Source: Microcebus murinus (lineage: Eukaryota; Chordata; Mammalia; Primates; Cheirogaleidae). From it: a DNA stretch of 64,000 nucleotides. Both the position numbers and the translations under genes were made by a program. The DNA is taken from assembly GCF_040939455.1 (NCBI RefSeq), contig NC_134106.1, forward strand, positions 80,111,001 through 80,175,000, given 5' to 3'. A model generated the notes under the pieces. It was given only the letters and a program-made list of their open reading frames with translations. It was not told where the DNA came from and made no database searches. Each line of letters opens with the position of its first letter. Position 1 is the stretch's first letter. Shown in pieces: positions 51,868 to 64,000 of the stretch.

Positions 51868-54484
51868 ATCTCTAATTTGGCTGCCTGAGATTTAACAGGT
51901 CCGATAGCAAGGCCATAGCTCATTTGGGTTGTCTTTATTTCTCACATAGGCTGCAGGTGGTTTAAGGAAATTCCTGAATTAGTTCCTCCCTTTCTTTTTC
52001 AGCAGATGCAAAGTTACAGTTTTTGAATATGCTTCATTTCTCTTTATCTTCATTCAAGTAGAACCAATGACTATGTAGGAGCCCAAGGGTGTAAGTACTT
52101 AGGTGAAAAGTGGATAGTATTCATTTTGCTAAAATTTAGATAAGGATTGTGAGAGGGTATGTTATGGCCCACATAACCTAGTTCTAATGGGGAGTTTTCT
52201 ATGACCGGCTCATTGAGGAAACACCCAAACAAACTTGGGCTTAGTTTATGAAATGCTGGCCTCAACTGGGAGGGAACAGCTGCACACCATGCCTGAGAAC
52301 CAACAGGAAAGGGAAACCCTGAGCCAGCCTTCCTGGATGGACAGATGGCCAAAGACATGGTCTACATTGATATGAGCATAGGCGGTGATTCACTTTACAA
52401 GTTGGTCTTTGGGTTACAGTTTATCCAGGCAGGAATTAATATCACCCAGGGTACGATACAGTGGCTGATAGGATTTTAGGTTTCCCCTTTTCAGGGAGAG
52501 AGTGAGAGTATCTTTATTTGTGTAAAGTATAATTGCTTCTTGTAAGGCAGAAGCATGAGGCTTTTTGTTGAATGGATGTGTATTAAAGGGTACAAATGCT
52601 GAGTTGTCAAGAGGTGGGCTGTGCCAATTATTGGCCAATTGTCTCTCACATCCACAAGGGCTCTTTTCTGCTTGACTCTGTAATGTTAAGGCTGGGAGTC
52701 TGCAAATTCTCCTGGGGTGTGGGATCTGGGCATCCTGGGCTATCTTGTGCCAGCTGACTTTTAGCTTCTACAATAGGAAGGACTGGCAGGAGATCCAAGG
52801 AAGAAGGGAAGAAACTACTTTACTTTAATAGGTGAAATCCCATAAGTATTTGGGAGTGTCTGTAGTCAAAGGAACTATAATAAATCACTTAATTAGCTTT
52901 TCCAGATATTTGGGTCTTATATTTGAAGTCGTTAATTGACAAAGACTTGCAAGACCAAATTATGTAGTACTAAAAAATAACAAACACCAGCACATAATTA
53001 TTACTGCTAATGTCACCTAATACCTTTCAAATTTATCCTGGAAATTCTAACTGTTGTCTCCTGGAAAGCCTATGGAACATTTTCCATTGTGTAGATCTTT
53101 GAGCATTCCTGATTTATTAAAATGTATAAAGAGAGCATGCATTTTTCTCGGCAGTAACATTAAACAGCCTCTTTGATCTCTGCTGACTTTTTCCACTGAA
53201 AGGATTTGGAAGTCTTTGTTGGCATCAGAAAAGACAAAGAGTTGTCACTGCTTGATAGTTATTTGATATTTGGCCTCTTTTAGCTGAAATGATTGAAGTC
53301 TAGGAATGATGTATTACAATTAGGTGAATAACTGTGCTTAAAGATCTGTAGAAATAAAAAAATTTTTAAAAAGGATATTTTTGGCTGCACAATATTGTGA
53401 ATGTACTAAATGGTACTGAATTATAAACTTTAAAATGGCTAATTCTCTGTTATATGAATTTTATTTCAATAAAAAATTTTAAGTATCTTTTTCACATTGA
53501 AAAACACATTTGGCTGTAACTTCACATAGATTCAAGAATACTTAAAATATTTCTCACTGTCTGCTTCAGCCTATGCTTATGCTGAGAGCCATTTAGATCT
53601 TGGGCAATTTTTTTTTCAGTGAAGTTTATGATTTTTCGTCACATAATAGATGAAATAAGATGTGATGAGCTTAACTTGCACTGGCTACTTAACCCAACTA
53701 CATCAAAAGGATCAATTATGAAAAATGCACAGAAGTCTCAAGATACTTTTTAATGAGTACTCAAAAAATTGCTAATTTTAAGCTTTCATAAAATCTTTAA
53801 AAAGGGGTTTTGGAAAAAAATTAAACTCTGCCAAGATTTGTTAAGATAATTACAATGGAATATAATGACATGAATGTAAATACTTCTGAAAGTCACTCTT
53901 TTATTAATTTTATTTTTCACAGTTCCTGCCTCTACATATAGCAGATTGTTCTTTTTCCAAAATAAAGTTATTTAGAAGAAAATAATGTCTAACAGAATGA
54001 GCACTGCTCTTCTTCATATGTTGAATATTTCCTAATGCTCAATTATAAGGATTATCATTTTAAGTCTGTTTGGCGATTTAAATTTACATGTATTGGTAGA
54101 ATATATATCTTTTTAAAATTATATTTTATGTTTAATGTAGATTTTAATTTTCAAAATATGTAGTCCTTTTTTGTTTGTTTTATCAAAAATCATATTTTTG
54201 TAATTGTGATGCCAGTTTGTAGCAAGAAGAGCTCTTTTTATTGTATTCAGGGGGAACTATTATACATCAGACTTTCATTTCTCCCCACTTTTACTACTTT
54301 AGGTCTCTGGCATAAAGAATAAAAGTCAATTAGCATTATTATTTTTTAAAAATCAGAGTTACCTCATTTAATTGAATTGAGCAAAGTTCACCTCATTTGC
54401 GTGAACTCAGTTTTGTTTTAATCTGGATCCTGTCTTTCAGCTTTCACTCATCTTTTATGAGAACTGACTTGTCATTGATAAGTA

Positions 54485-54985
54485 CTGTCTTCCTTTCCTT
54501 TTGCTGCTGTAGCCAATTACCACAAACTCAGTGGCCCAAGATGATACAGATTTATTGTCTCTAGTTCTGGGGGTAGAACTCTGAAGTAGTTCTCACAGAG
54601 CTAAAGTTGAGGTGTCAGCACAGCTGTGTTCCTCTGTGGAGGGTCTAAGGGAGAAGCCATTCCCTGTCTTTTCCAGCTCCTGAGGCTGTCCATGTCCCTT
54701 GGTGCAGGGCTTTCTTTTATCTTCAAAACCAGCAGTGGCCCATGGTTGAGTCTTTCTCACATCACATCACTTGGACTCTGACTTTCCTGACTCCCTCTTT
54801 CACTTACAAGGACACTTGTGATGCATTAGGCCCACCCAGATAACCCAGAATAATCTCCTCATCTCAAGAGTCATAATCTAATCACATCTGCAAAGTCCTT
54901 TTTACCATGTAAGGTAACCTATTCGCAGATCCTGAGGATTAGGACATGGGCCTCTTTCGGGGGCTGTTATTCTGCCTGCCACACA
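54485..54985 (+). repeat. MLT1-type MaLR solo LTR
   Basis: 'ttgctgctgtagccaattaccacaaactcagtgg...ttattgtctctagttctgg...caaggacacttgtgatgcat...aatcacatctgcaaagtcc...ggttattctgcctgccacac' follows the MLT1 LTR layout from TG to CA. No internal MaLR region is attached. Confidence 0.7.
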
Positions 54986-55045
54986 TACCAAAAGAGATAG
55001 GTCATAAAAACATAATGTTGCAAAAGGATACTAACAATGTGATTC

Positions 55046-55329
55046 TGACCAGGCGAAGTGGCTCACGCCTGTAATCCTAGAACTCTGGGAGGCCAAGGCA
55101 GGAGGATTGCTTGAGAGGTCAGGAGTTTGAGACCAGCCTGAGCAAGAGCAAGACCCCATCTCTACTAAAAATAGAAAAATATAGCTGGGCATGCATATCT
55201 GTAGTCCCAGCTACTTGGGAGGTTGAGGCAGGAGGATCGCCTGAGGCCAAGAATGTCAGGTTGCTGTGAGCTAGGCTGATGCCATGGCACACTTACCTGG
55301 GCAACAGTGAGATTCTGTCTCAAAAAAAA
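55046..55329 (+). mobile_element. Alu
   Basis: Forward dimeric Alu, diverged at the start ('gaccaggcgaagtggctcac'). Target duplication AATGTGATTC at 55036-55045 and 55330-55339. It lacks the TA-rich lemur segment and is an older type. Confidence 0.93.
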
Positions 55330-55626
55330 AATGTGATTCCTATTGCAGTAATTTCTAAAGCACATAAAACAATACTATATACTGTGTGGAGGTACACACA
55401 GAGTTTGGATAGGTATGAAAAGAAGTGTGGGAGTGATACACTTGTCACCTACTGGTGAACACTGGGAAAGGAAGAGAGAGAGAGAAAAAGGGATTGAGGA
55501 GTATCCGTTTATTTCTTTAAAAGAAAGATCCGAACCAAATGTTAACATCTTTTAAATCTAGGTAGTTCTTACATGAATATGATGTCTGTTATATTCTCTT
55601 ATATGTTGACATATTTCATAATTTTA

Positions 55627-55967
<341 letters not shown>

Positions 55968-57299
55968 TATTTCATAATTTTAAAAAGTTAAGATAGTATC
56001 CCGGAACTTCTCAAACAATGTTAGGTAACTTGAGCTAATTCCAACTTGATTTTGTTATTAAAAAGAAACTAGTTTCCCTTGACAATTACAAAGCATACTG
56101 GAAAGTGATAAAAATTTGTTTTCATTTTAATGACATTTATTATAGTCAGCTTCTCCACACGACATTTAGGTTGTTAGTTAGAAATAATATAGGCTACCAT
56201 TTAGCATTCAAGATGATGAATCTTAACTCAAAGAGTTGATCTTTTCTAATTCAAATAGGTAACTATCTGGGTAGTTGTAGGATTTGAGTATTAATTTGAT
56301 GACTGACAGGAATGGCAGGAAAACATTTTAAAAGATCTATCTATTAAAGGGGCTTACCAGGCACTGGGAAAATTAATTCAGAAGTATTACCTCTGAGACA
56401 TAGCCTAAGAAAACTATTAGATTTCAAAGAAAAAGCTAAAATCCCAAACCCCCAGGAAAAAATATCAGATAACATAAGAAAGCAAAGGAATTAGTCTGTA
56501 TGTTGGCTTTAAAAATTTGATGCCAAACAAAACAATAATGCACATCATTTAAAAAAAAATAATGAAAGAAAATGTGAGGCAAGAGTTTTATACCATCCAA
56601 GCTTTCCTTTAAATATCAAGGCTAAAGAAACATAGTTTTCAACTGTAATAACTTAGAGAAATCTGTACCCATCTACTTTGAGGAAAGACTGGGGAAACTG
56701 TGGCACACCGATTGGTGGTGCATGTTTAAAAATCTATAAGCATAAATCTAAGATTAAAGCAAAAATGGGGACTCATGTACAAATGTTATATGTTATGACA
56801 AAGTAGGAATAATGCAATGAGCATATGGGAGAAGAAAGGAAAATAGAATAAGCTAATTGGTTATTGTACACAATAGGTGGGCTTTAAAGAATACCGACTT
56901 TTAAAAATGAACCAGATAGGAAAAGTTAAAAAAAGAAAACGGGTACAAGTGCACTTAAAAAAGTACAAGGGATTTCTGCTTCTACTAGGATGGAGTAACA
57001 GGTACTGGATTTATTCTCGCATTTGAAACAGCTACAAGAAAGACAAAATATGTGAAGTAATGGTTTACAGACATTGTGCTTTAGGTAATGAAGGACAATG
57101 ATTCCAGCTGGGGGTGGGGGCGGCATACAAGGTGGGCTCTTTGTACAGATTATTGTCTGGAGAGAGTTTCCAGGTTACAGCGCAAAGGTGGGGAACCCAG
57201 GTAGAGGCCACTGGTTTTTCTGAGTTGAGGAGATGATTTGGAGTCTCAGGAGGTCAAGATGGCTAGAGTTTGCAGGGCAAAGTACCAGAGAGGAAAGAG

Positions 57300-57301
<2 letters not shown>

Positions 57302-57347
<46 letters not shown>
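57302..57347. repeat. (AC)n microsatellite
   Basis: About 23 AC units, uninterrupted. Confidence 0.95.
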
Positions 57348-57349
<2 letters not shown>

Positions 57350-57604
57350 CTCTCTGGAGATCTGCAGAGGGTATTTCTCTAGCCCTAAGTGTTGATCAGT
57401 ACATGCATATAAGGAAACTACCCAGGGTTACGGAAAGAATCATCTGAAAGGCTTAGAGGAAACAATCCCTGGAGTTCACACAGGGCTAGGAATTGTTCCT
57501 GTATCCACAAACCAGAATGGAAACCTCATATTATGGCACACAGGGTACTCAAGGGGTATTGGCTCAGTAGCATAGGGTAACATTAGCCTTAGATTGGTGG
57601 GTTT

Positions 57605-57757
57605 TTGTTTTTTTTTCCAGACAGAGTCTTGCTCTATCACTCTGGGTAGAGTGCAGTGGTGTTATCATAGCTCACTGCACCCTCAAACTCCTGGGCTTAA
57701 GCAATCTTCTTGCCTCAGCCTCCTGAAAAGCTGGGACTACAGGCATGAGCCATAGAC
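57605..57757 (-). mobile_element. Alu-like monomer (FLAM-type)
   Basis: Antisense single arm: 'agacagagtcttgctctatc...gtgcagtggtgttatcatag...gactacaggcatgagcc'. Only one monomer is present, as in fossil left-monomer 7SL-derived SINEs or a truncated Alu. A 14-bp direct repeat 'agacttttaaag' follows at 57756-57781. Confidence 0.75.
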
Positions 57758-58255
57758 TTTTAAAGCCATTAGACTTTTAAAGGCTGCTCTAGTCCCACCC
57801 AATGAACCTTAAAAAAAGATTTGAAAGGATCAAACTGTTTATAACTAACTTGACTTCATTCCAGAGCAAAGGTGAAGGATATTTATAGGAATCCAAACAT
57901 ATCTAGTACTCCAAAAAAGGAAATATCTGGAATCCAATTAAAAATTACCAGACACAAAAAGGAAGACAAAAATAAGACCTAGAGTAAGGAGGAAATGGAT
58001 CAGTAGAAACAGACCAAGAAATGACAAGATGATAGAATTAGTAGAAAAGTAAATAGTTAACATAACTTTATTTAGTATGTTTAAGAAGGAAGAGAAATGA
58101 TTGAATGTGTTAAATAGAGGCATGGAAGATAGACACATATCAAAATTCTAGAGATGAAAAATACAGTGAATGGAGTTTATAGCACATTAGACACTGAAGA
58201 AGGAAAAAAGCTTAGGTCCAAAGATAACAATCAGAACAAAACCAGGAAATTTCCT

Positions 58256-59022
58256 AAGTACTGAAAAAAAAATTTTTTTTAATTTCAGCACATTATGGGG
58301 GTACAAATGCTAAGGTTACATATATTGCCCTTGCCCCCCTTCCACCCTTGAGTCAGAGCTTCATGCGTGTCCATCCCCCAGATAGTGTGCATGGCGCTCA
58401 TTATGTATGTATATACCCATACCCTCCTCCCCAATCCCATCTGCCCAATACCAGATAAATGTTATTCCTATATGCGCTCTTAGGTGTTGATCAGTGAAAC
58501 CAATTTGCTAGTGAGTACATGTGGTGCTTATTTTTCCATTCTTGGGATTCTTCACTTAGTAGAACGGGTTCCAGCTCTATCCAGGAAAATACAAGAAGTG
58601 CTATATCACAGTTGTTTCTTATAGCTGAATAGTACCCCGTGGTACACATATACCACATTTTATTAATCCACTCGTGCATTGATGGGCACTTGGGTTGCTT
58701 CCACATCTTTGCAATTGTGAATTGTGCTGCTATAAATATTTGAGTGCAGATGTCTTATTTCTCTATTAGTCTAGTATACCTTTTTCCTGGCTTTATTTTT
58801 AGTCCTTCTGAATCTTTTTGTTTTTATTGGGTCTTGTTTTGTGACTCATAGTGAAAATCTTATTCTTTTAAGTAGTTAAGCCTACTCACATTTATTCATA
58901 TAACCAACTAAACATAACTCAGTTTGGTTGGCATAACTCAGTCTCGATGTTGTATAAGAATGTGCATTTTATTTATGAAGCTTCTTTTTCTACCAGCTGT
59001 GCATTCTTAAAGTACTGAAAAA
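58256..59022 (-). mobile_element. 5'-truncated antisense L1 with target duplication
   Basis: Poly-T and L1 3' UTR at 58269-58490, then the ORF2 C-terminus on minus (WKQPKCPSMHEWINKMWYMC, 58706-58491), ending near 58755. A direct repeat AAGTACTGAAAAA occurs at 58256-58268 and 59010-59022, enclosing about 250 bp more (58755-59009) that I cannot match to L1 in this orientation. A 5' inversion or a template-switched segment is possible. Confidence 0.7.
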
Positions 59023-59805
59023 TTGTTAATAAATAGTAGTGATGGGTAAATGCTTAATATCACTTACCCGTAGGATAGGGAGAGTGAGCCACTACATCTG
59101 GGTTATGAGAGCAACTTGGCTGCATTTTTGGCTGGAGAATAAACATGAACTTATTGCCTATTTCTGAACTTAGGTAAATAACCCCCTCCAGTCATTCTAC
59201 TTTTTTGATCTGTTTGTGTGCTCATCAAAACAATTCTGAATAATCGCTCAGCTTCCCTGGTGGTTAGGAAGGAGGGTGGAGTGTCCCTTATGAAATGGGA
59301 GTATGTAGGTCTGCAGATACTGTCCTAGTCAAAGGCCCTTAGGACAAACCTGGAGTCCAACAAAGCCAGGCCTGATTGGCTCTTATAAATGAGGAAGACT
59401 GCATTTCTGTGGAACTATTGGGCATTTCACCAAAGAAAGAAAGATTGAATGTTATTATGTGATTTGGGGGAAGAGTAAGATTTAAATGAAGCAATGTCTT
59501 GATGGCATCAAGGCTAACAGGCTATATAGGTTAGGGCTCAGTGTGGAGTCTAAACTGCAAAGTTTCCTATTTCTTGGAAATGAGGAAGTTACCTTAGATA
59601 TAGGTCTGCTTGTGTCTAGAAATCCTAGTTTGAAGCCTGTATCTGGGAAATTGAGGCTGTTTCTGGATAGTGAAAGACTCAGATCTTTCAGGCAAAATGT
59701 AATAATTCATTTTTACCGATTTGATTTCAAGCAGCAACGTTTCTGACAGCCTAACTTTAGAACAAAGTTTCTCACTGACCAAGAAAGCAGAAGTCACTGA
59801 CAAGG

Positions 59806-59836
59806 TTTTTTTTTGTTTGTTTGTTTGTTTGTTTGG
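59806..59836. repeat. (GTTT)n microsatellite
   Basis: About six GTTT units between T-runs. The surrounding 59022-60015 has no recognisable gene; the 86-codon frame at 59486-59746 lacks any supporting feature. Confidence 0.85.
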
Positions 59837-60014
59837 TTTTTTTTAGGACATTTTACAACTGTAGCATGATCTTGAGAGAAACATTTCCAGTTAATTTTAC
59901 AGCTGGCTTTGTCTTCATCTATTATGCTGGTCCGATTCATGGAGGGAAGATTTTTCTTTTCTCAGTCTGACTTAATTTTTAATTTCTCAATAAAATGTCT
60001 GGAGGTAGAATTGT

Positions 60015-60335
60015 TAGGTTTTTTTCTTTCTTTCTTTTCTTTTTGAAACAGAGGTTTGCTTTGTTGCTGGGGCTAGAGTGCAGTGGTGTCATTTTAGCTC
60101 ACTGCAACCTCTGACTCCTGGGCTCAAGTGATCCTCCTGCTTCAGCCTCCTGAGAGGCTGCGACTGTAGGCATGCGCCACCACAACTGGCTAATATTTCT
60201 ATTTTCAGTAGAGACAGGGTCTCACTCTTGCTCAGGCTGGTCTCAAACGCCTCACCTCAAAGATCCTCCCACTTTGGCCTCCCAGAGTGTTAGGATTACA
60301 TGCGTGAGCCACTGGGCCCAGCCCCTGTTAGGGTC
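60015..60335 (-). mobile_element. Older (AluJ-like) Alu
   Basis: Antisense; 'gaaacagaggtttgctttgt', ending 'gagccactgggcccagcc'. Short flanking repeat TGTTAGG. It lacks the TA-rich lemur segment and is quite diverged. From 60335 to 61027 nothing is assigned (a possible LTR-like stretch at 60690-60860). Confidence 0.88.
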
Positions 60336-61026
60336 TTTATAAAAAAAAAAAAAAAATCGGCAGCTACTTTGCAGAATATAGTACACCATGGATGAATACA
60401 ATAAAAAATAATTGCTATGTTACGAACCAAACAGAAAAACTCCAAAACATTCATACTGTTTTGTTGTTCCCAAACACTTCTAGGTGAACGACATGATTCT
60501 TTCAAAAGTATTCTCTAAAAAGTGTCTTTCATATAAGCAGATCCAGAGCCTGTTTTTAGAAGTAATTAAAATATTATATAATGACATCGAAAATGAGAGG
60601 ATATGGTCATGATAGAACAAATGCCTTCATTCCCGAGCAAGTAAGAGACCGACGCATGAAAATTGCTGTTATGTTAGAAGGTTCTGTTAGTCAGTGGCCA
60701 GTCAGGAAAACAGAAACACTCCAGATATTTTGAGGAAAGAGGGATTTCATGCAGGGAGTTAGCTACAAAGAGGCTGGCAGAGCTGGCCCAGCAAAAGACC
60801 CAAGCGGCAACTCAGGCCCAGGGGTGGGGCCAAAGCCCCAGCTGGAGGACAGCAGGAGTCCACAGTGGAGTTGTGGTTTTTGTTAAGTGTTATAGAATCA
60901 AAACCAAAATTTGAATCACAATTGAGTACTGAAAAACACATAAATAAGCCCAAACTACTGGGTGGTAGTTCAGAGCATGTACTTTGAAATCTAAGCTTAC
61001 TTGGGGGGGGAGGTGCGGTGCACCAA

Positions 61027-61170
61027 TTAATTATTAGCTGTGTGATTCAGGGCAGGCTTCTCACTCACCGATTAAAGAGAATAAGAGGACCTACCTCACA
61101 GGGTGGCCGTGAGGACTTGGTAAGACACAGCTCATAAAGGCTTCCCATGGGCCTGCCACGTAGTAAATTC
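61027..61170 (+). repeat. MIR SINE
   Basis: 'tagctgtgtgattcagggcagg', then 'gaggacctacctcacagggtgg' and 'gccacgtagtaaattctcc' follow the MIR sense strand. Confidence 0.8.
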
Positions 61171-61974
61171 TCCACTGATCCATGGTCCTTGTGACCTGCT
61201 GGAAGCAGCTCCTCCCTGAGCCTGAGACCACTGCCAGGGACAGCCGCTCTCGGAAGTGGGGAGAGGGTGAGGTGCTGAGAACCAGAAGAAGAGAAGGAAA
61301 CCCCAGGAGGGGAAAATAGATCTGCCTGGGTTCTTCTTGAAACCCCCAATGCCCTGAGAGGAGGGAAGGAGGCTGGAGTCCGTCCTGGGTTTTATACCTG
61401 CTCACCCGCCTGCCTGGCCCCAGGAGCCCACGGGCGCTGGTCTGAGCATGCAGAGCCTCAGGTTCCCCATGAGAAAACCTAACGCACCTTCCTCCTGGCA
61501 GGGCGGGTGTAAAACGGATGAGGTAATGTATGCAAAAAAGTTTAGCTCACAGCAGATTCTTGGTTCTGGGGAATGTGAAATTTGCAGATGGAGCCACCGG
61601 GTGGCGCAGAGACTCTGCCTGGGCCGCAGTGAAACTGGCCAGGTTTGGGAAAGACCAGAAGTAAGCAAGAAACTCTGGAGGAAAGTCAGCAGTAATTTGG
61701 AGGTGGCCAGGAGGATGGGAGGCCCCAGTGAGTGGGCAAGAAGGGAGGGAGGAAAGGAAGCGTGTCCATGAAAGGTACCCCCTGAGTCCTAAAGCCCACG
61801 GGGTGACCTGTCCCTTCTTTCTGCAGCCAGTTCTGGCACTCGCCACAGCCGGGAGCCCAGCCCCGTGCGAAATCAGCCCCTCTGACAGCACCCAGGCCTG
61901 CTGAGGAGACGGACACCTTCTGTACCAGGTGAAAATGAGAAGTCATCGAAGGCCACAATCCCCAACCCTTGCAG

Positions 61975-62100
61975 TGTGCCAGGCACTGCATGCTAATTGT
62001 CCCATTTGATACAGCAGAAAACTGACAGTCAGAGCATTGCTCCTTCCCCTAATCCACAAAGCTAGGAAGCAGTGGATTCAAGTTCAGTCAGCCCATTTTA
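61975..62100 (-). repeat. MIR SINE fragment
   Basis: Begins 'gtgtgccaggcactgcatgc', then 'gcagaaaactgacagtcagagcattg' and 'aagcagtggattcaagttca', the antisense MIR order. 61170-61975 and 62100-63530 are GC-richer unique sequence with several short overlapping frames. I recognise no exon, though a gene edge cannot be excluded. Confidence 0.6.
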
Positions 62101-63533
62101 AAGCGATGTCAGTGCTTTACAAATCATTACTTCTCCAATAAAGCAAAACACAACCACCCTGCTCCTCTGAAGCTCAGGACATTAGTTAACTCTTAGGGTA
62201 TTGACAAGCGGGATGACACTCCTCCAGCCCCATGGCTGCTGTGTTAACCTCCTCCCTGCTGGCCTGGCCCCTCCATCACCTTCACTGTGACACCTTCAGA
62301 TGTGACACCAGCCATCATTTTTCTGGCCGCCTTCACTGTCTGGTTGTCCCTGCCTTGACTGGGCCTTGTCATCACTGAGTTGCTTGGCGTTCACATGTCT
62401 CACTGCTGACAGCGTCAGGCCTGCCAGCCCTGCCCACTCACGGGCTCAAGTCCCCTGCTGTAGCTGGCAGGGCCGCCTGCTGCCTGCACTGCTTTCCTTC
62501 CTCCCCTCCTTCCCGCCTTCATGCCTACCATGTGGCCTGCCAGCTTCTCTGAGAAAACACCCTAAATCCCCCCACTCCCACCTTCTTCCATCACACATGC
62601 TCTACCTTGGGTAAGCCTGGAATGGTCCTGCCTGTGTCTGGGCAGGGGAGCTCTGCCCTAGGAAACTGCCCAGTTGGTGAGGCAGGAGGAGGAAGGGGCA
62701 GCTGCTGCCATAGGAAATTTGGGTTTAAGGTGGAAGCAATCCATGTGAGTAATGTTCAGCTGCAGAGGTGAACACTGGATTTATCCAGGCTAGAGTTTGC
62801 CATGTGATTCTTGAGGGAAACAAGTGGGGATGTTGAGAATACTGGCTGAAGTGATGGAGTGCTGAATCTACAGAATGGTTATCTCACGTAAAAACGTGCT
62901 GTTTACTTATTGCTTATAAACCATAAGTGTCTTAAGGGCAGGGCCTTGGCCTTGTTCTCCATTGTAATCCCATCCTCTTGCTGGTCACTTTCCTGAGCAC
63001 ATGGGTCATCGGAGGAGACTTGGTGCTCAGGCAGCTGGGGAGAGAGGGCTGAAGGACAGGGGTGTGGCTGGAGATGTTTGGGTGTGTGGTCAGAGATGGT
63101 CACCCCGGGCATGGCCTGCTCCAGGGCGTGGCCCAGGACATGGGGGGCTGGGGTGGAGTCCAAGGAGAGGGACCAACTCCTCTCAGCTTGCCAGGGCTTT
63201 CCTGACCTTATCACTGAAAAGTCTTAGGGCCTGGAACCCCCCGTTCCTGGATGAACCAGACCAATTGGTCACCCTAAGTGGAGGACAAAAATAGGTTGGA
63301 GAGCCAGGGTGTTGCTGGGTGGTCTGTGGAAGCTGCAGCCACCCAGGATTGATCTCATGGGCACATGACATTTTTTGCCACACCCTACATGTAACCCTGT
63401 GCATGTTTTCACACGTGGAACATGTGCTTTTTCCTAGGAGTAACAACTGTGTTAAAACTGGCAAATATTTCAAGAGTGGGAACACTAAAGTGTGGCCACA
63501 TCGATATTTTCGAGTCTGAAAATTAGATGTATT

Positions 63534-63569
63534 CATGTCAACAAAAGTCACCATGTCAACAAAAGTCAC
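63534..63569. repeat. Tandem duplication of an 18-mer
   Basis: Two identical adjacent copies of CATGTCAACAAAAGTCAC. The remaining 63570-64000 is AT-rich with nothing recognised. Confidence 0.95.
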
Positions 63570-64000
63570 CCAGCTAATTCCTCTCCTTCTATTGGAAATT
63601 TTAACTGCTGAGTCATCATAATAGTATCCATTTTCTTAGAAATATAATAAGAGAAATTTGTAATATTACATGAAATGACTACATATAATTATCATAGTTT
63701 CATTTAATCAAGCACGGAAATCATATCAGGAGTGAAATAGTCTTTGGCTAAATAGGTCTAGTTTTGAAAACAGATTTTACATTCTACATGCATTACATGG
63801 CACAAACTGTAACTTCATTACAAGTCATTCTACAATAATTGACTTGCTGTTACAGCAATCAAATAAGCATCAATAAATCATGCTAGTGAGGTTTTATTTT
63901 CAGAACAGTATTAGATAGTTCTGTTATTTAAAAGAAATACAGACCTTTTGGAAAAATATTAGAAATACCTTTCAACCAAAAAAACAACTCTCTTACAAAT

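Larger units (their letters stand above)
56960..58255 (+). repeat. Old L1 5'-end/ORF1-proximal remnant
   Basis: 'gatggagtaacaggtactgg', and later 'gatcagtagaaacagaccaagaaatgacaagatgatagaatta', follow the L1M/HAL1 5' region text. Heavily decayed and interrupted by an Alu monomer and a microsatellite. Confidence 0.5.

Noticed and set aside
59486..59746. 86-codon frame as a small gene
   Set aside because: No domain, Kozak, splice or conservation evidence; such length is expected by chance in this composition.
61402..63569. Several overlapping frames of 80-130 codons in the GC-rich right end
   Set aside because: They overlap on both strands with MIRs between them, and no family motif is recognisable; GC content explains their length.

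Overview
The window is nuclear DNA of a strepsirrhine primate, most likely a lemur such as Microcebus. The dimeric Alu copies carry a right-arm variant (a 'tactataaatagaaagaaa' stretch followed by a TA run) that I associate with lemur Alus. L1 copies and ancient mammalian repeats (L2, MIR, MER20, MLT1) also abound. I find no intact, conventional protein-coding gene; nearly every open reading frame lies in a repeat, a pseudogene or a simple-sequence tract.

Layout. 0-4.5 kb: ancient repeats (L2, MIR, MER20) in unique sequence. 4.6-9.06 kb: an old antisense L1 broken at both ends. 9.06-33.28 kb: a large inverted repeat with arms of about 12 kb and a spacer of about 150 bp. Each arm carries part of a sperm-motility/MARK-like kinase pseudogene at its outer end, a LINE tail, a long polypyrimidine tract and a class II (ERVK-like, tRNA-Lys primer site) retroviral element. 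The two ERV copies lie tail to tail, and their internal regions are AT-rich without recognisable gag, pol or env. 33.0-34.0 kb: the longer kinase pseudogene copy, with premature stops, frameshifts and a lost activation segment. 34.8-42.1 kb: a nearly full-length sense L1 with its 5' UTR, ORF1 and ORF2, interrupted by two almost identical young Alus. 42.7-44.3 kb: a hAT-type MITE with a perfect 8-bp target duplication and a mariner transposase remnant.

44.7-49.9 kb: a second, smaller inverted repeat whose homology runs almost to its centre near 46.98 kb. The centre holds eight CCAAT pentamers in both orientations within about 160 bp, a TATA box on the right, a YY1-like site, and mirrored CAG|GTAAGG splice donors on each side. 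It looks like a head-to-head duplicated transcription unit with a shared bidirectional promoter, and it is the most interesting locus here. 49.9-64 kb: mostly unique sequence with an MLT1 LTR, five Alu or Alu-like inserts, L1 fragments and MIRs. From 60.9 kb onward it is more GC-rich, but I recognise no exon.

Two inverted repeats within 64 kb, one with a sperm-kinase-like pseudogene and one with a CCAAT/TATA promoter, recall the ampliconic regions of mammalian sex chromosomes. That placement is inference. Boundaries of old repeats are approximate, judged by eye.
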